Below are positions 12,848-22,146 of a stretch of 64,000 nucleotides of DNA, in pieces. A program made the position numbers and the translations under genes. The stretch spans positions 35,646-99,645 of the forward strand of contig PAZF01000004.1 of the NCBI GenBank assembly GCA_002715505.1, written 5' to 3'. The notes below the pieces were generated by a model. The model was not told the DNA's origin. It worked only from the letters and a program-made list of their open reading frames with translations, and searched no databases. The DNA comes from Candidatus Pelagibacterales bacterium (GTDB lineage Bacteria; Pseudomonadota; Alphaproteobacteria; TMED109). Within the stretch, counting starts at the first letter, position 1, and each line of letters begins with the position of its first letter.

Positions 12848-14218
12848 TTAAAGATCTAAAGTCCTTTTCAAAACTTTAATATGCTCGGCAAACGAAGGAT
12901 CAACTTTACATAGCTCCTGAACCTTTTTTATAGCATGCATTACAGTTGTATGATCTCTGCCTCCAAACATTCTTCCTATTTCTGGTAAAGACTTAGGCGT
13001 AAAATTTTTTGAAAGATACATTGCCACTTGTCTAGGTCTAGCTACTATTCTAGATCTTCTTACAGAAACCATATCATTAAACCTAATATTAAAGTAATCT
13101 GCAACTTTCTTTTGTATGTCTTCTACTGTCACTTTTCTATTATTAGCTCTCAGGAGATCATGAAGAAGTTGTTGAGCCACCTGTAAATTAATAGGTCTAT
13201 TGACTAACTCAGAATGAGCAACAAGTCTTCTTAAGGCTCCTTCTAACTCCCTTACGTTAGAACTAATTTTTTTAGCTAAAAACTTAATAATTTCTTCATC
13301 AACAGATACATCTTTTCTAGCTTCAATTTTAGTGTGTAAAATACTTAATCTTAATTCATAATCAGCTTTATGAATTTCGCCAACTAGTCCAAAACTTAAA
13401 CGTGATTGAAGTCTTTCTTCTAGCCCATCTAAATCTGAAGGGGCTCTATCTCCACTTATAATTATTTGCTTTGACTGCCCTACTAAAGAATTAAAAGTGT
13501 GAAAAAACTCTTCCTGGGTACTTTCTTTTCCAGCAATAAACTGAATATCGTCTATCATTAGAACATCAACAGATCTAAATTTTTCTTTAAAAGACATAGT
13601 ATCTTTGTAACGCAATGATTTCACAAATTCATACATAAATTTTTCGGCAGACAAATATACAACTCTTCTTTTAGGATCTCTCTCTTTTATATCCCAAGCA
13701 ATAGCATGCATTAAGTGAGTCTTTCCTAACCCCACACCTCCGAACAAAAATAATGGGTTAAATGATACTAAATTATTTTCACTAACTCTTTTTGCAGCGG
13801 CAAAAGCCAATTCGTTTGATTTACCTACAACAAAGTTTTTAAAAGTAAATCTAGGATCCAGAGGAGAGGAGCTTTCATTGTTAATCACATCTTCATTTTG
13901 AAAATGTTTCAAAGCCTTAAATTCTGAACCAGCACTAATAATAATTTCTATTTTTTTGACTTGTTTAAAGTAATTTTTACAAAATTTTTCAATTTTTTTG
14001 TAATAATGATTAACTACCCAGTCTCTTAAAAACTCTGTTGGAAGTGATAAAAATAATTCTCCTTTTTGAGTAAATCCTAAGATTTTTAATCTAATCAGCC
14101 AACTTTTATAAGCTACTTGTCCAACTTCTATTTTTAACTCTTTGTGTATTTCTTCCCAATTCTTTTTTTGAATTTCCTCTTCTTTTTGTTGAAATTTTAA
14201 ATACATTGAATTAGACAA
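12848..14218 (-). CDS. dnaA: Chromosomal replication initiator DnaA
   Basis: FVVGKSNELAFAAA, GGVGLGKTHLMHAI, IDDIQFIAGKESTQEEFFHTFN, GGRDHTTVMHAIKK. Confidence 0.98.
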   Translation of the reverse strand: MSNSMYLKFQQKEEEIQKKNWEEIHKELKIEVGQVAYKSWLIRLKILGFTQKGELFLSLPTEFLRDWVVNHYYKKIEKFCKNYFKQVKKIEIIISAGSEFKALKHFQNEDVINNESSSPLDPRFTFKNFVVGKSNELAFAAAKRVSENNLVSFNPLFLFGGVGLGKTHLMHAIAWDIKERDPKRRVVYLSAEKFMYEFVKSLRYKDTMSFKEKFRSVDVLMIDDIQFIAGKESTQEEFFHTFNSLVGQSKQIIISGDRAPSDLDGLEERLQSRLSFGLVGEIHKADYELRLSILHTKIEARKDVSVDEEIIKFLAKKISSNVRELEGALRRLVAHSELVNRPINLQVAQQLLHDLLRANNRKVTVEDIQKKVADYFNIRFNDMVSVRRSRIVARPRQVAMYLSKNFTPKSLPEIGRMFGGRDHTTVMHAIKKVQELCKVDPSFAEHIKVLKRTLDL

Positions 14219-14324
14219 AAAGCCCCCATCATCCGTCCATGCGAATTATTTTAAATTATAATTAATCCTTAATATATTATTTACGATATAGGATAGATTG
14301 AATATTAAAAAGACAAAATTAAAA

Positions 14325-14594
14325 TTATTTTTTTGCTATTGCAACAATCCTAGAATTTAGTCTTTTTTGAATTCTTGATATTTTTTGTTTTGTTAAAATT
14401 TTTTTATTACCTGCTGCTTGTAACTTAGAGTCAATTTTTTTTAACTGATCCATAGCTGATTTCTGGTCTTTTTTTATGATCGATGATTCGACATTTTTAA
14501 TAAGAGTTCTAATTTTGCTTTTTTGCATTTCTCTAGTTTTTGTCTTTCGATCAATAACTCTCGTTCTTTTTTTTGCTGAACTTGTATTAGCCAT
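14325..14594 (-). CDS. rpsT: 30S ribosomal protein S20
   Basis: MANTSSAKKRTRVIDRK...; small basic protein beside dnaA. Confidence 0.95.
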   Translation of the reverse strand: MANTSSAKKRTRVIDRKTKTREMQKSKIRTLIKNVESSIIKKDQKSAMDQLKKIDSKLQAAGNKKILTKQKISRIQKRLNSRIVAIAKK

Positions 14595-14643
14595 AATTTT
14601 CTCCGAAAATATTATAAGATAATGAAATTAATATAATTTTCAA

Positions 14644-15435
14644 CTATTTATTAATAAATTTTGCTTTTCTTTTTTCTAAAAAGGCCTTCATTCCTTCTTT
14701 TCTATCTGATAAAGAAAAGGTAGATTGAAACAAACGCCTTTCGCTTTTCATTCCTTCTTCTAAGGATAATTGATATGCCCTATTAACTGCCTCTTTAGCC
14801 ATTATTAATACTGGTAGTGATTTACTAGCAATATTATTGGCTAACTCTAAAGCTTTATTTATTAGTATTTCTGTTGGAAAGACACTTGATACTAATCCCA
14901 ACTCTTTCGCTTCATGTGCAGTAATCATGTTTCCTGACAAAACCATTTCCATTGCTTTTGATTTGCCAACACTTCTAGTTAGCCTCTGAGTTCCTCCTGC
15001 TGCCGGAATTGTCCCTAAATTAATCTCTGGTTGTCCAAATCTTGAATTTTCTGCTGCAACAATAATGTCACACATCATTGCAATTTCACATCCCCCACCT
15101 AAAGCATATCCTGAAACAGCAGCAATAGTCGGCTTCTTAAATTTACTTAATCTTTCCCATGGCATTATAAAATCTCTTTTAAGTAAATCTACAAAATCTT
15201 TATTGTTCATTTCACTAATATCAGCACCTGCTGCAAAAGATTTTTCTGACCCTTTTAACACTACTACATTTATATTATCATCTTTTTCTGCATCATCTAA
15301 GGCCTCATTTAAATCTCTAATTAATGCATCGCATAAAGCGTTCAGATATTTAGGTCTATTTAACGTTATTACTCCAACCTTTTTAATCTTTTCATATATA
15401 ATATTATCTAATTTTTTCATTATTTTTTCTGGCAA
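14644..15435 (-). CDS. Enoyl-CoA hydratase
   Basis: KSFAAGADISEM, GYALGGGCEIAMMCDIIVAAE, PAAGGTQRL. Confidence 0.95.
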   Translation of the reverse strand: MPEKIMKKLDNIIYEKIKKVGVITLNRPKYLNALCDALIRDLNEALDDAEKDDNINVVVLKGSEKSFAAGADISEMNNKDFVDLLKRDFIMPWERLSKFKKPTIAAVSGYALGGGCEIAMMCDIIVAAENSRFGQPEINLGTIPAAGGTQRLTRSVGKSKAMEMVLSGNMITAHEAKELGLVSSVFPTEILINKALELANNIASKSLPVLIMAKEAVNRAYQLSLEEGMKSERRLFQSTFSLSDRKEGMKAFLEKRKAKFINK

Positions 15436-16238
15436 GACTCACAGTAAAAAGTTGACCTTCCGCCTCTTTTGACTTTTACTATCAAACTTTTACATTTATT
15501 ACAAGACAATCCTTCTCTTCCATAAACTTTTAAATTAATTTTAAAATACCCTAAGTCACCTGTAACATTGCGGTAATCTTTAATTGTAACACCTCCCTTT
15601 GAAATAGCTTTTCTTAAAATCTTTTCTGTAGAACTTAAAAGTAAGCTAAATGACTTTTTTGATAGCTTTATTCCTTTTTTAAAAGGATATATGTTTGAAT
15701 CATATAAAATCTCACTAGCGTATATATTACCTATCCCGGAAATAAAACCCTGATCTAACAATATACTTTTTATATCTTTACTTTTCTGTTTTAATTTTTT
15801 CCAAAGATTATCTTCTACATATTCTAAAAAAAACGGCTCAATTCCTAAATTTTTAAAATTATATAAATCTATAGGATTTTTAATAATTGAAAATGAACCA
15901 AACTTTCTAACGTCATTATAAATTAAATTTATACCATTCGAAAACTTTATTAAAATATGATCGTGTTTATATTTTTCAATTAATTTGTTAGAAAATCTAA
16001 ATTTACCTGTCATTCCTAAATGAAAAACAATGTGCTCGTCTCCATTGAGCAAAATAATTCCATATTTACCTCTTCTTAAGACATTTTTTATTTTCTTGTT
16101 TTTGCATAAAGTTTCTAAATTATTTGGTATAGGATAACGTAAGTTTTTATTAATAATTTTTAGGTCTGAAATTTTTAAATTCAATATATTATTTTTCAGT
16201 CCTTTTACAATTACTTCAACTTCTGGTAATTCTGGCAT
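15420..16238 (-). CDS. mutM: Formamidopyrimidine-DNA glycosylase
   Basis: MPELPEVEVIVKGL; C-terminal zinc finger CNKCKSLIVKVKRGGRSTFYCESCQKK. Confidence 0.96.
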   Translation of the reverse strand: MPELPEVEVIVKGLKNNILNLKISDLKIINKNLRYPIPNNLETLCKNKKIKNVLRRGKYGIILLNGDEHIVFHLGMTGKFRFSNKLIEKYKHDHILIKFSNGINLIYNDVRKFGSFSIIKNPIDLYNFKNLGIEPFFLEYVEDNLWKKLKQKSKDIKSILLDQGFISGIGNIYASEILYDSNIYPFKKGIKLSKKSFSLLLSSTEKILRKAISKGGVTIKDYRNVTGDLGYFKINLKVYGREGLSCNKCKSLIVKVKRGGRSTFYCESCQKK

Positions 16239-16390
16239 TTAAAATCATACTAATAATTTTCTAAACGTTTTATTATAATTATAATATTCTTATTAAAAAG
16301 GATAAAATAAGATTTTATTATAATAATGTTAATTAATTAATATTTTAATTATACTGTAAAATAAACTTAATTAATTCTTCTAAATGTAAT

Positions 16391-17114
16391 ATGAGATATA
16401 ATAATAAATTAATATCAGATAGAAATAAAAAAAAAAATTATTAAAAATTTATTCAATGATGTTTCTCACAAATATGATTTGATGAATGATTTAATGAGCC
16501 TTAGATTACATAGGCTCTGGAAAAAAGATTTAATTAAAAAAGTAAAAAAAGAAAAAGCAAAAGTTATTTTAGATCTAGCTGGAGGAACAGGAGATATTAG
16601 CAGCTCTTTGGCAAAACATTTCAAGAGTGGATCAGTTTATTTATATGATCTTAGTTTTGAAATGATTTCCTTTGCAAAAAATAATAAAAATATATCTTAC
16701 AAAAATTTATTTTATATTAATGCTAGCGCTGATCAATTAGCTTTTAAAGACTCTACCGTAGATATTATTACTTTAGCATTTGGTTTAAGAAATTTTTCCA
16801 ACTTGGAAAAATGTATAAGGGAATGTAGAAGAGTTTTAAAGTATGGAAAAAAAATATATGTTCTAGAGTTTTCTCCATCCGTTAATGAAATGATTTCTCC
16901 TTTGTATGAATACTACTCCTCTAAAATTATACCAGTAATAGGGAAAAAAGTAGCAAATAATAAAAGCGCTTATGAGTATTTAATAGATTCTATTAAAAAC
17001 TTCCCTCAAAACAAAGAATTAGAGAATATTTTTACTAAAAATGGTTTTTTTTGTTATAATCGTAAAAAATATTTAGGCGGAGTAGCATACTTAAACATTT
17101 TTACGAAAATTTGA
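16391..17114 (+). CDS. ubiE: Demethylmenaquinone/ubiquinone methyltransferase UbiE; 5' end apparently frameshifted at A11 tract 16427-16437
   Basis: Downstream frame open through IIKNLFNDVSHKYDLMNDLMSLRLHRLWK, LDLAGGTGDISS, LAFGLRNFSN, KKYLGGVAYLNIFTKI; the only plausible ATG (16391) is in another frame upstream of the A-run. Confidence 0.85.
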
Positions 17115-17117
17115 AAA

Positions 17118-18368
17118 ATGAAAAAAAAAAAAATACTTTTAATAATTACAGGAAGTATAGCTTCATATAAAGCGCTTACTTTAATAAGGCTTTTAAAAAA
17201 TATTAATATTTCTTTAAATTGCATTCTTACAAAATCTGCAGAAAAGTTTATAACACCTTTATCTGTTTCCTCATTAACAGGTAATAAAGTATATAGTGAC
17301 TTATTTAGTTTAGATGATGAAATGGAAATGGGTCATATCAAGTTAGCAAAAGAAAATGATCTTGTAATTGTTGCGCCTGCCTCAGCTAATTTTATTTCTA
17401 AAGTCGCAAATGGTTTAGCTGATGATTTAGCATCTACTGCATTATTAGCGTCAAAATCTCCAACTTTTATATTTCCTGCTATGAATGGTAATATGTTGAA
17501 TAATCCTTTTATAAAAAAAAATATTAAAAAATTGGAAGATGCTGGATATAAAGTATTTGATACTGAAAATGGGGAATTGGCCTGCGGAGACTTAGGATAT
17601 GGAAGAATGCAAGAACCAGATGAAATAGTAAAAGTAATACAAAAGTTTATTTTAAAAAAAAAAGAAATATTTAAAGGAATAAATGCGCTAGTAACCGCTG
17701 GACCAACTCAAGAACCTATTGATCCTGTTCGTTATATAAGCAATCAATCTTCTGGTAAACAAGGGTACGCTATAGCAGAGCAGTTAGCAGACATGGGCGC
17801 AAATGTATGTTTGATTTCTGGCCCGACAAATATAGAACAACCTGATAATATAAAAAATTTTTTTAAGGTTAAGACTGCTGAGCAAATGTTTAAAATGTGC
17901 TTAAAAAATATTCCCAGCGATCTATTTATAAGTGTTGCTGCAGTTGCTGACTGGAAGGTTCAAAATTATAATAAAAATAAACTAAAAAAATCAGAGTCTA
18001 ATATTTCTTTCAAACTAACAGAAAATAAAGATATTTTAAAATTTATATCCACACATAATAAAAGACCAAAGTTAGTTGTAGGTTTTGCAGCTGAAACTAA
18101 AGATATAAAAAAAAATTCAATATTAAAACTTAAAAGAAAAAAATGTGATCTTATAGTAGCAAATGATGTTTCTTTAAATTCAGATGTAATAGGAGGAGAT
18201 AAGAACAGTGTTCATATTTATAATAACTCTAATTGTTTAGCTAAATATATAAATATGGATAAAAGTGAATTATCAAGCAGAATGTTAGTAGATGTCATAC
18301 ATCCGCTATTAGAAAAGAAAAATAATATTAAACTTATTCATAAAAATGAATTAGATGCTGAAAAGTAA
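17118..18368 (+). CDS. coaBC: Bifunctional phosphopantothenoylcysteine decarboxylase/phosphopantothenate-cysteine ligase
   Basis: APASANFISKVANGLADDL, PAMNGNM, VTAGPTQEPIDPVRYISNQSSGKQG. Confidence 0.97.
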   Translation: MKKKKILLIITGSIASYKALTLIRLLKNINISLNCILTKSAEKFITPLSVSSLTGNKVYSDLFSLDDEMEMGHIKLAKENDLVIVAPASANFISKVANGLADDLASTALLASKSPTFIFPAMNGNMLNNPFIKKNIKKLEDAGYKVFDTENGELACGDLGYGRMQEPDEIVKVIQKFILKKKEIFKGINALVTAGPTQEPIDPVRYISNQSSGKQGYAIAEQLADMGANVCLISGPTNIEQPDNIKNFFKVKTAEQMFKMCLKNIPSDLFISVAAVADWKVQNYNKNKLKKSESNISFKLTENKDILKFISTHNKRPKLVVGFAAETKDIKKNSILKLKRKKCDLIVANDVSLNSDVIGGDKNSVHIYNNSNCLAKYINMDKSELSSRMLVDVIHPLLEKKNNIKLIHKNELDAEK

Positions 18369-18385
18369 CTAGTAATTTCTAAATT

Positions 18386-19147
18386 ATGACATTAACAGAT
18401 TTAAAATTAGAAAGATATTCAAGAAATATATTACTTCCTGAAATAGGAGGAAAAGGACAAGAAAAACTTTTAGAATCTAAGGTTTTAGTTATAGGAGCAG
18501 GAGGGTTGGGGTCACCTGTCATTATGTACTTATCAGCTGCTGGAATAGGAAATATTACTGTAATAGATCATGATAAAGTTGAACTTTCTAATCTACAAAG
18601 ACAAATTATTCATAATACAGAAAATATAGGCATTTACAAAACAGACAGTGCCGCCAGTTTTATTAATAGATTAAATCCAGATATTAAAATTAATAGCATA
18701 AATAAAAAAATAAATATTGAAAATGCCGATAAGCTTATCTCAGATCATGATATTATTGTTGATGGAAGCGACAACTTTGAAACTAGGTACATAGTTGCTG
18801 ATACATCTTTTAAAAAGGATAAAATTCTTATAGCAGCAGCCATAACCAAGTATGAAGGACAAATTTCTACATGGAAAAGAAAAAATAATAAATATCCCTG
18901 TTTTAGATGTCTATTTCCTAATCAACCTAATAATTCTCAAATTATTAATTGCTCTAATAATGGAGTAATAGGTAGTTTAGGAGGTTTTTTAGGTTCTTTA
19001 CAAGCAACAGAAGTAGTAAAAGAGATTTTAGAGATAGGGCAGTCTTTGGCAGGATATATAAATTTATATGATGTACTAAATAATAATTTTAGAAAGATTA
19101 AAGTTAATATAGATCCTAATTGTACTTTTTGTAATGAGTATAGATAA
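18386..19147 (+). CDS. MoeB/ThiF-family adenylyltransferase
   Basis: RYSRNILLPEIGGKGQEKL, VIGAGGLGSPVIMYL, C-terminal CTFC Zn ligands. Confidence 0.93.
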   Translation: MTLTDLKLERYSRNILLPEIGGKGQEKLLESKVLVIGAGGLGSPVIMYLSAAGIGNITVIDHDKVELSNLQRQIIHNTENIGIYKTDSAASFINRLNPDIKINSINKKINIENADKLISDHDIIVDGSDNFETRYIVADTSFKKDKILIAAAITKYEGQISTWKRKNNKYPCFRCLFPNQPNNSQIINCSNNGVIGSLGGFLGSLQATEVVKEILEIGQSLAGYINLYDVLNNNFRKIKVNIDPNCTFCNEYR

Positions 19148-19538
19148 AATGAAATCTGATACAGATATTTTAATGATTTTATTTACATCAGATTTTTATA
19201 AGTATTATTATGCTCTTAATTTAGCTTCTACTTATCAAGCTTGCAATAAATGTGTAACGGTATTTTTTTCTGGATATGCTTGTAATTTTTTAAAAAAAAA
19301 CTGGATAGAATATGACAAACTAAAAATAAATTATAAAATGGATGAATTTAGAATGACCAGTTATACTGAAGTTCTAAAATTATGTGATTCTCTAAATGTA
19401 AAGTTTTTCTTTTGTGATACAGCTGTAAAATTTTTAAATATAAAAAAAATTGATTTTATGGAAAGTATGAACATAAAACCAATGCCATTATACCGTATAG
19501 TAAACAAACACAAAAATAATAAAACTTTTTTTATATAA
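19134..19538 (+). CDS. DsrE/DsrF-like small protein
   Basis: Overlaps the ThiF-like gene; DsrE-like pattern, CDTAVKFLNI segment. Confidence 0.6.
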   Translation: MSIDKMKSDTDILMILFTSDFYKYYYALNLASTYQACNKCVTVFFSGYACNFLKKNWIEYDKLKINYKMDEFRMTSYTEVLKLCDSLNVKFFFCDTAVKFLNIKKIDFMESMNIKPMPLYRIVNKHKNNKTFFI

Positions 19539-20505
19539 TTCTGTTAGGAGGGTTGTGTCCATCGATAAATGTTTTAATATTTACAATTACTTTCTCACCC
19601 ATTTCTATTCTACCTTCTATAGTTGCAGATCCTAAGTGAGGAATTAGTATAGTATTTGGAGCTTCTAGTAGTTTGGAATTACCATTTTCTTGTCTTCTGA
19701 ACACGTCTAGCCCCGCGCCAGCAATCTTATTATTTTTTAATAAATCAAACAATGCTTTTTCGTCTATAATTTCACTTCGTGATGTATTTATAATATAAGC
19801 ATCAGGCGTCATTAATCGTAATCTTTTTTCAGACATTAATCCTTTTGTTTCTTTAGTTAATGGACAGTTAACAGAAATAATATCCATTCTTTTTATCATT
19901 TCATCTAAACTATTCCAATATGTAGCCTCATATAAATCTTCTATATTAGTGGGTAGCTGATTTCTACTATGATAATGAATAGCTAAACCAAAAACCTTGG
20001 CTCTTTTAGCTACTGCCTGTCCTATTCTTCCTAATCCTATAATACCTAGTCTTTTACCGTAAATTCTTTTCCCTAACATTTTTGTAGGACTCCAACCGTT
20101 CCAATTACCAGCAGCTACTAATTTAGATCCTTCATATAGCCTTCTTGGTAAAGCTAATAAAAGTGACATTATTAAATCAGCTGTATCGTCAGCTAATAGT
20201 CCTGGAGAATTAGTTACAATTATATTTTTACTTTTAGCTGCTTCAAGATCTATATGATCTATTCCCGCACCAAAGTTTGCTATCAGTTTTAAGTTTTCAC
20301 TAGCTTTTTCTAAAACTTTAGTTGTAATTTTATCTGCAATAGAGGGAACTATGATTTCGTATTTTTTAAATACTTCTATTAATTGGTCTTCAGAAAGCAA
20401 AACATCTGCCTCATTAAGGGTAGTATCAAAAAGTTCCATCATTCTAGTTTCTATTTTTACAGGCAACTTTCTTGTTATAAATACTTTAGGTTTTTTTACT
20501 ATCAT
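19531..20505 (-). CDS. D-2-hydroxyacid dehydrogenase (glyoxylate/hydroxypyruvate reductase-like)
   Basis: FGAGIDHIDLEAAKSKNI, GLGRIGQAVAKRAKVFG, NTSRSEIIDEKAL, PHLGSATIE. Confidence 0.93.
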   Translation of the reverse strand: MIVKKPKVFITRKLPVKIETRMMELFDTTLNEADVLLSEDQLIEVFKKYEIIVPSIADKITTKVLEKASENLKLIANFGAGIDHIDLEAAKSKNIIVTNSPGLLADDTADLIMSLLLALPRRLYEGSKLVAAGNWNGWSPTKMLGKRIYGKRLGIIGLGRIGQAVAKRAKVFGLAIHYHSRNQLPTNIEDLYEATYWNSLDEMIKRMDIISVNCPLTKETKGLMSEKRLRLMTPDAYIINTSRSEIIDEKALFDLLKNNKIAGAGLDVFRRQENGNSKLLEAPNTILIPHLGSATIEGRIEMGEKVIVNIKTFIDGHNPPNRII

Positions 20506-20550
20506 AATTTCTACTTGAAATATTATAATAATTAATTTATTTGTTCAATT

Positions 20551-20997
20551 GTGCATTACAAAAACATAATAAGCTTTATTTTTGTTTTATTATTTTTAAA
20601 TGTACCTAGTTTTGCAAATAATTTTGTTAGTATTAAGTCTTCAACAACAAATCTAAGAGCAGGCCCAGGTAAACAGTACCCTATAAATTGGACTCTTATT
20701 TTACAGAATATGCCAGTTAAAATAATAGAAAAGAGTAATACATATTCAAAAGTAGAACTTTATGACGGAACTATAGGTTGGATTTGGAATGTAACCATAT
20801 CAGAAAAAAAAACTCTTCTGGTCGTCAGAGATAGTTATATTTTTGATGGAAAAAAAAATAATATAGCGTTTGTAAAAAAAAATGTTGTTCTTGAGAAATT
20901 AAAGTGTGATGAACTGATAAAAAAAACTAAAAGCTGCAAAGTAAAAATAGATAATTTAAAGGGATACATCAGTTACAAAGATATTTGGGGAATTTAG
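20551..20997 (+). CDS. Secreted SH3-domain protein
   Basis: Signal peptide; TNLRAGPGKQYPINW...DGTIGWIW bacterial SH3 pattern; GTG start. Confidence 0.8.
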   Translation: MHYKNIISFIFVLLFLNVPSFANNFVSIKSSTTNLRAGPGKQYPINWTLILQNMPVKIIEKSNTYSKVELYDGTIGWIWNVTISEKKTLLVVRDSYIFDGKKNNIAFVKKNVVLEKLKCDELIKKTKSCKVKIDNLKGYISYKDIWGI

Positions 20998-21005
20998 TAA
21001 TGCAA

Positions 21006-21593
21006 TCAATAAAAATCATTAGCTAATTCTTCTTTTGTTTCATTCTGTAGTGTAGTTGAATGGGAATAGTTTTGATGGTTGATTGATAATAAGATTTTCG
21101 AGTTTACATCTCTGAACATTTTTATTTCTTCAGTAGTAAAATTAAAGTGTACAAATTGCACAGATGAAGCCTTCCCATCAGCAGTGGTTCTGTTTGCATC
21201 TAACTCAGCCTTACCTAATATTATTTTATCTCCAATTAATATAGAAAACTTTTCTTCAAAACCACCCATATTTGAGAGCACCTCAGATCTTTTTAAGGTG
21301 CTGTCGATTTCTATCATTACAGTAGCCACAAGTTCTTTACCTACCGGTACTAAGGATTTGTATGCATCAATTTCTTCTTTAATTTGTTCACTTCCACCAT
21401 TCTCTATAAAAACCATCTCATTAATTTGATGTATAATTGTATCTCTATTTTCAAAGTAAAGTGTTATGTAAGGACCTACGTCAACTCTTCTCTTTTTTTT
21501 TCTATTTACTATTTCTTTTCTTAATTTAGGTCTTACGTTTAAGTATTCTTTCCTAGTAAAAATTTCATCAGGTTGTATTTGGTTCCTAGTCAT
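21006..21593 (-). CDS. DUF3501 family protein
   Basis: VGPYITLYFENRDTIIHQINEM; adjacency to rubrerythrin/Fe-S cluster genes. Confidence 0.75.
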   Translation of the reverse strand: MTRNQIQPDEIFTRKEYLNVRPKLRKEIVNRKKKRRVDVGPYITLYFENRDTIIHQINEMVFIENGGSEQIKEEIDAYKSLVPVGKELVATVMIEIDSTLKRSEVLSNMGGFEEKFSILIGDKIILGKAELDANRTTADGKASSVQFVHFNFTTEEIKMFRDVNSKILLSINHQNYSHSTTLQNETKEELANDFY

Positions 21594-22146
21594 TTAAGTT
21601 CCTATCTTGATTATTATCTAAATTGATGTCTTTAAAATAATTTAATAGATTTTCAGGGCTCGACTCGCTGTAAGGGTCTCCTACAGTATTGTCTGCAAAA
21701 CCATTTTCTATCCACATTTTTTCTATTATGCAATTATTAATATATGCAGCATATCTCCATGATCTTAACCCAAATCCTAAGTTATCTTTTCTGACTAACA
21801 TGCCCATCAGTCTTGTAAATTCACCAGACCCATCAGGGATTACTTTAACGTATTTTAGGTTTTGGCTTTTTGCCCAAGCATTCATAACAAAAGCATCGTT
21901 TACTGAAAGACAGTAAATTTCATCAACTCCCCTTTCTTTAAACTTATGATATAACTTTTCAAAATTTGGTAATTGAAAATTAGAGCAAGTTGGTGTAAAA
22001 GCGCCTGGGAGAGAAAATAAAATAGACTTTTTCCCTTTAAAATAGTCATCGCTAGAAACATCTTGCCATCTAAATGGATTACTACTTTTTAAGGAGTTAT
22101 CTCTTACTCTAGTTTTAAAAACGATTTTAGGGACAGATTTATTCAC
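21586..22146 (-). CDS. Peroxiredoxin (Prx5-like)
   Basis: LFSLPGAFTPTCSNFQLPNFEKL active-site motif. Confidence 0.93.
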   Translation of the reverse strand: MNKSVPKIVFKTRVRDNSLKSSNPFRWQDVSSDDYFKGKKSILFSLPGAFTPTCSNFQLPNFEKLYHKFKERGVDEIYCLSVNDAFVMNAWAKSQNLKYVKVIPDGSGEFTRLMGMLVRKDNLGFGLRSWRYAAYINNCIIEKMWIENGFADNTVGDPYSESSPENLLNYFKDINLDNNQDRNLND

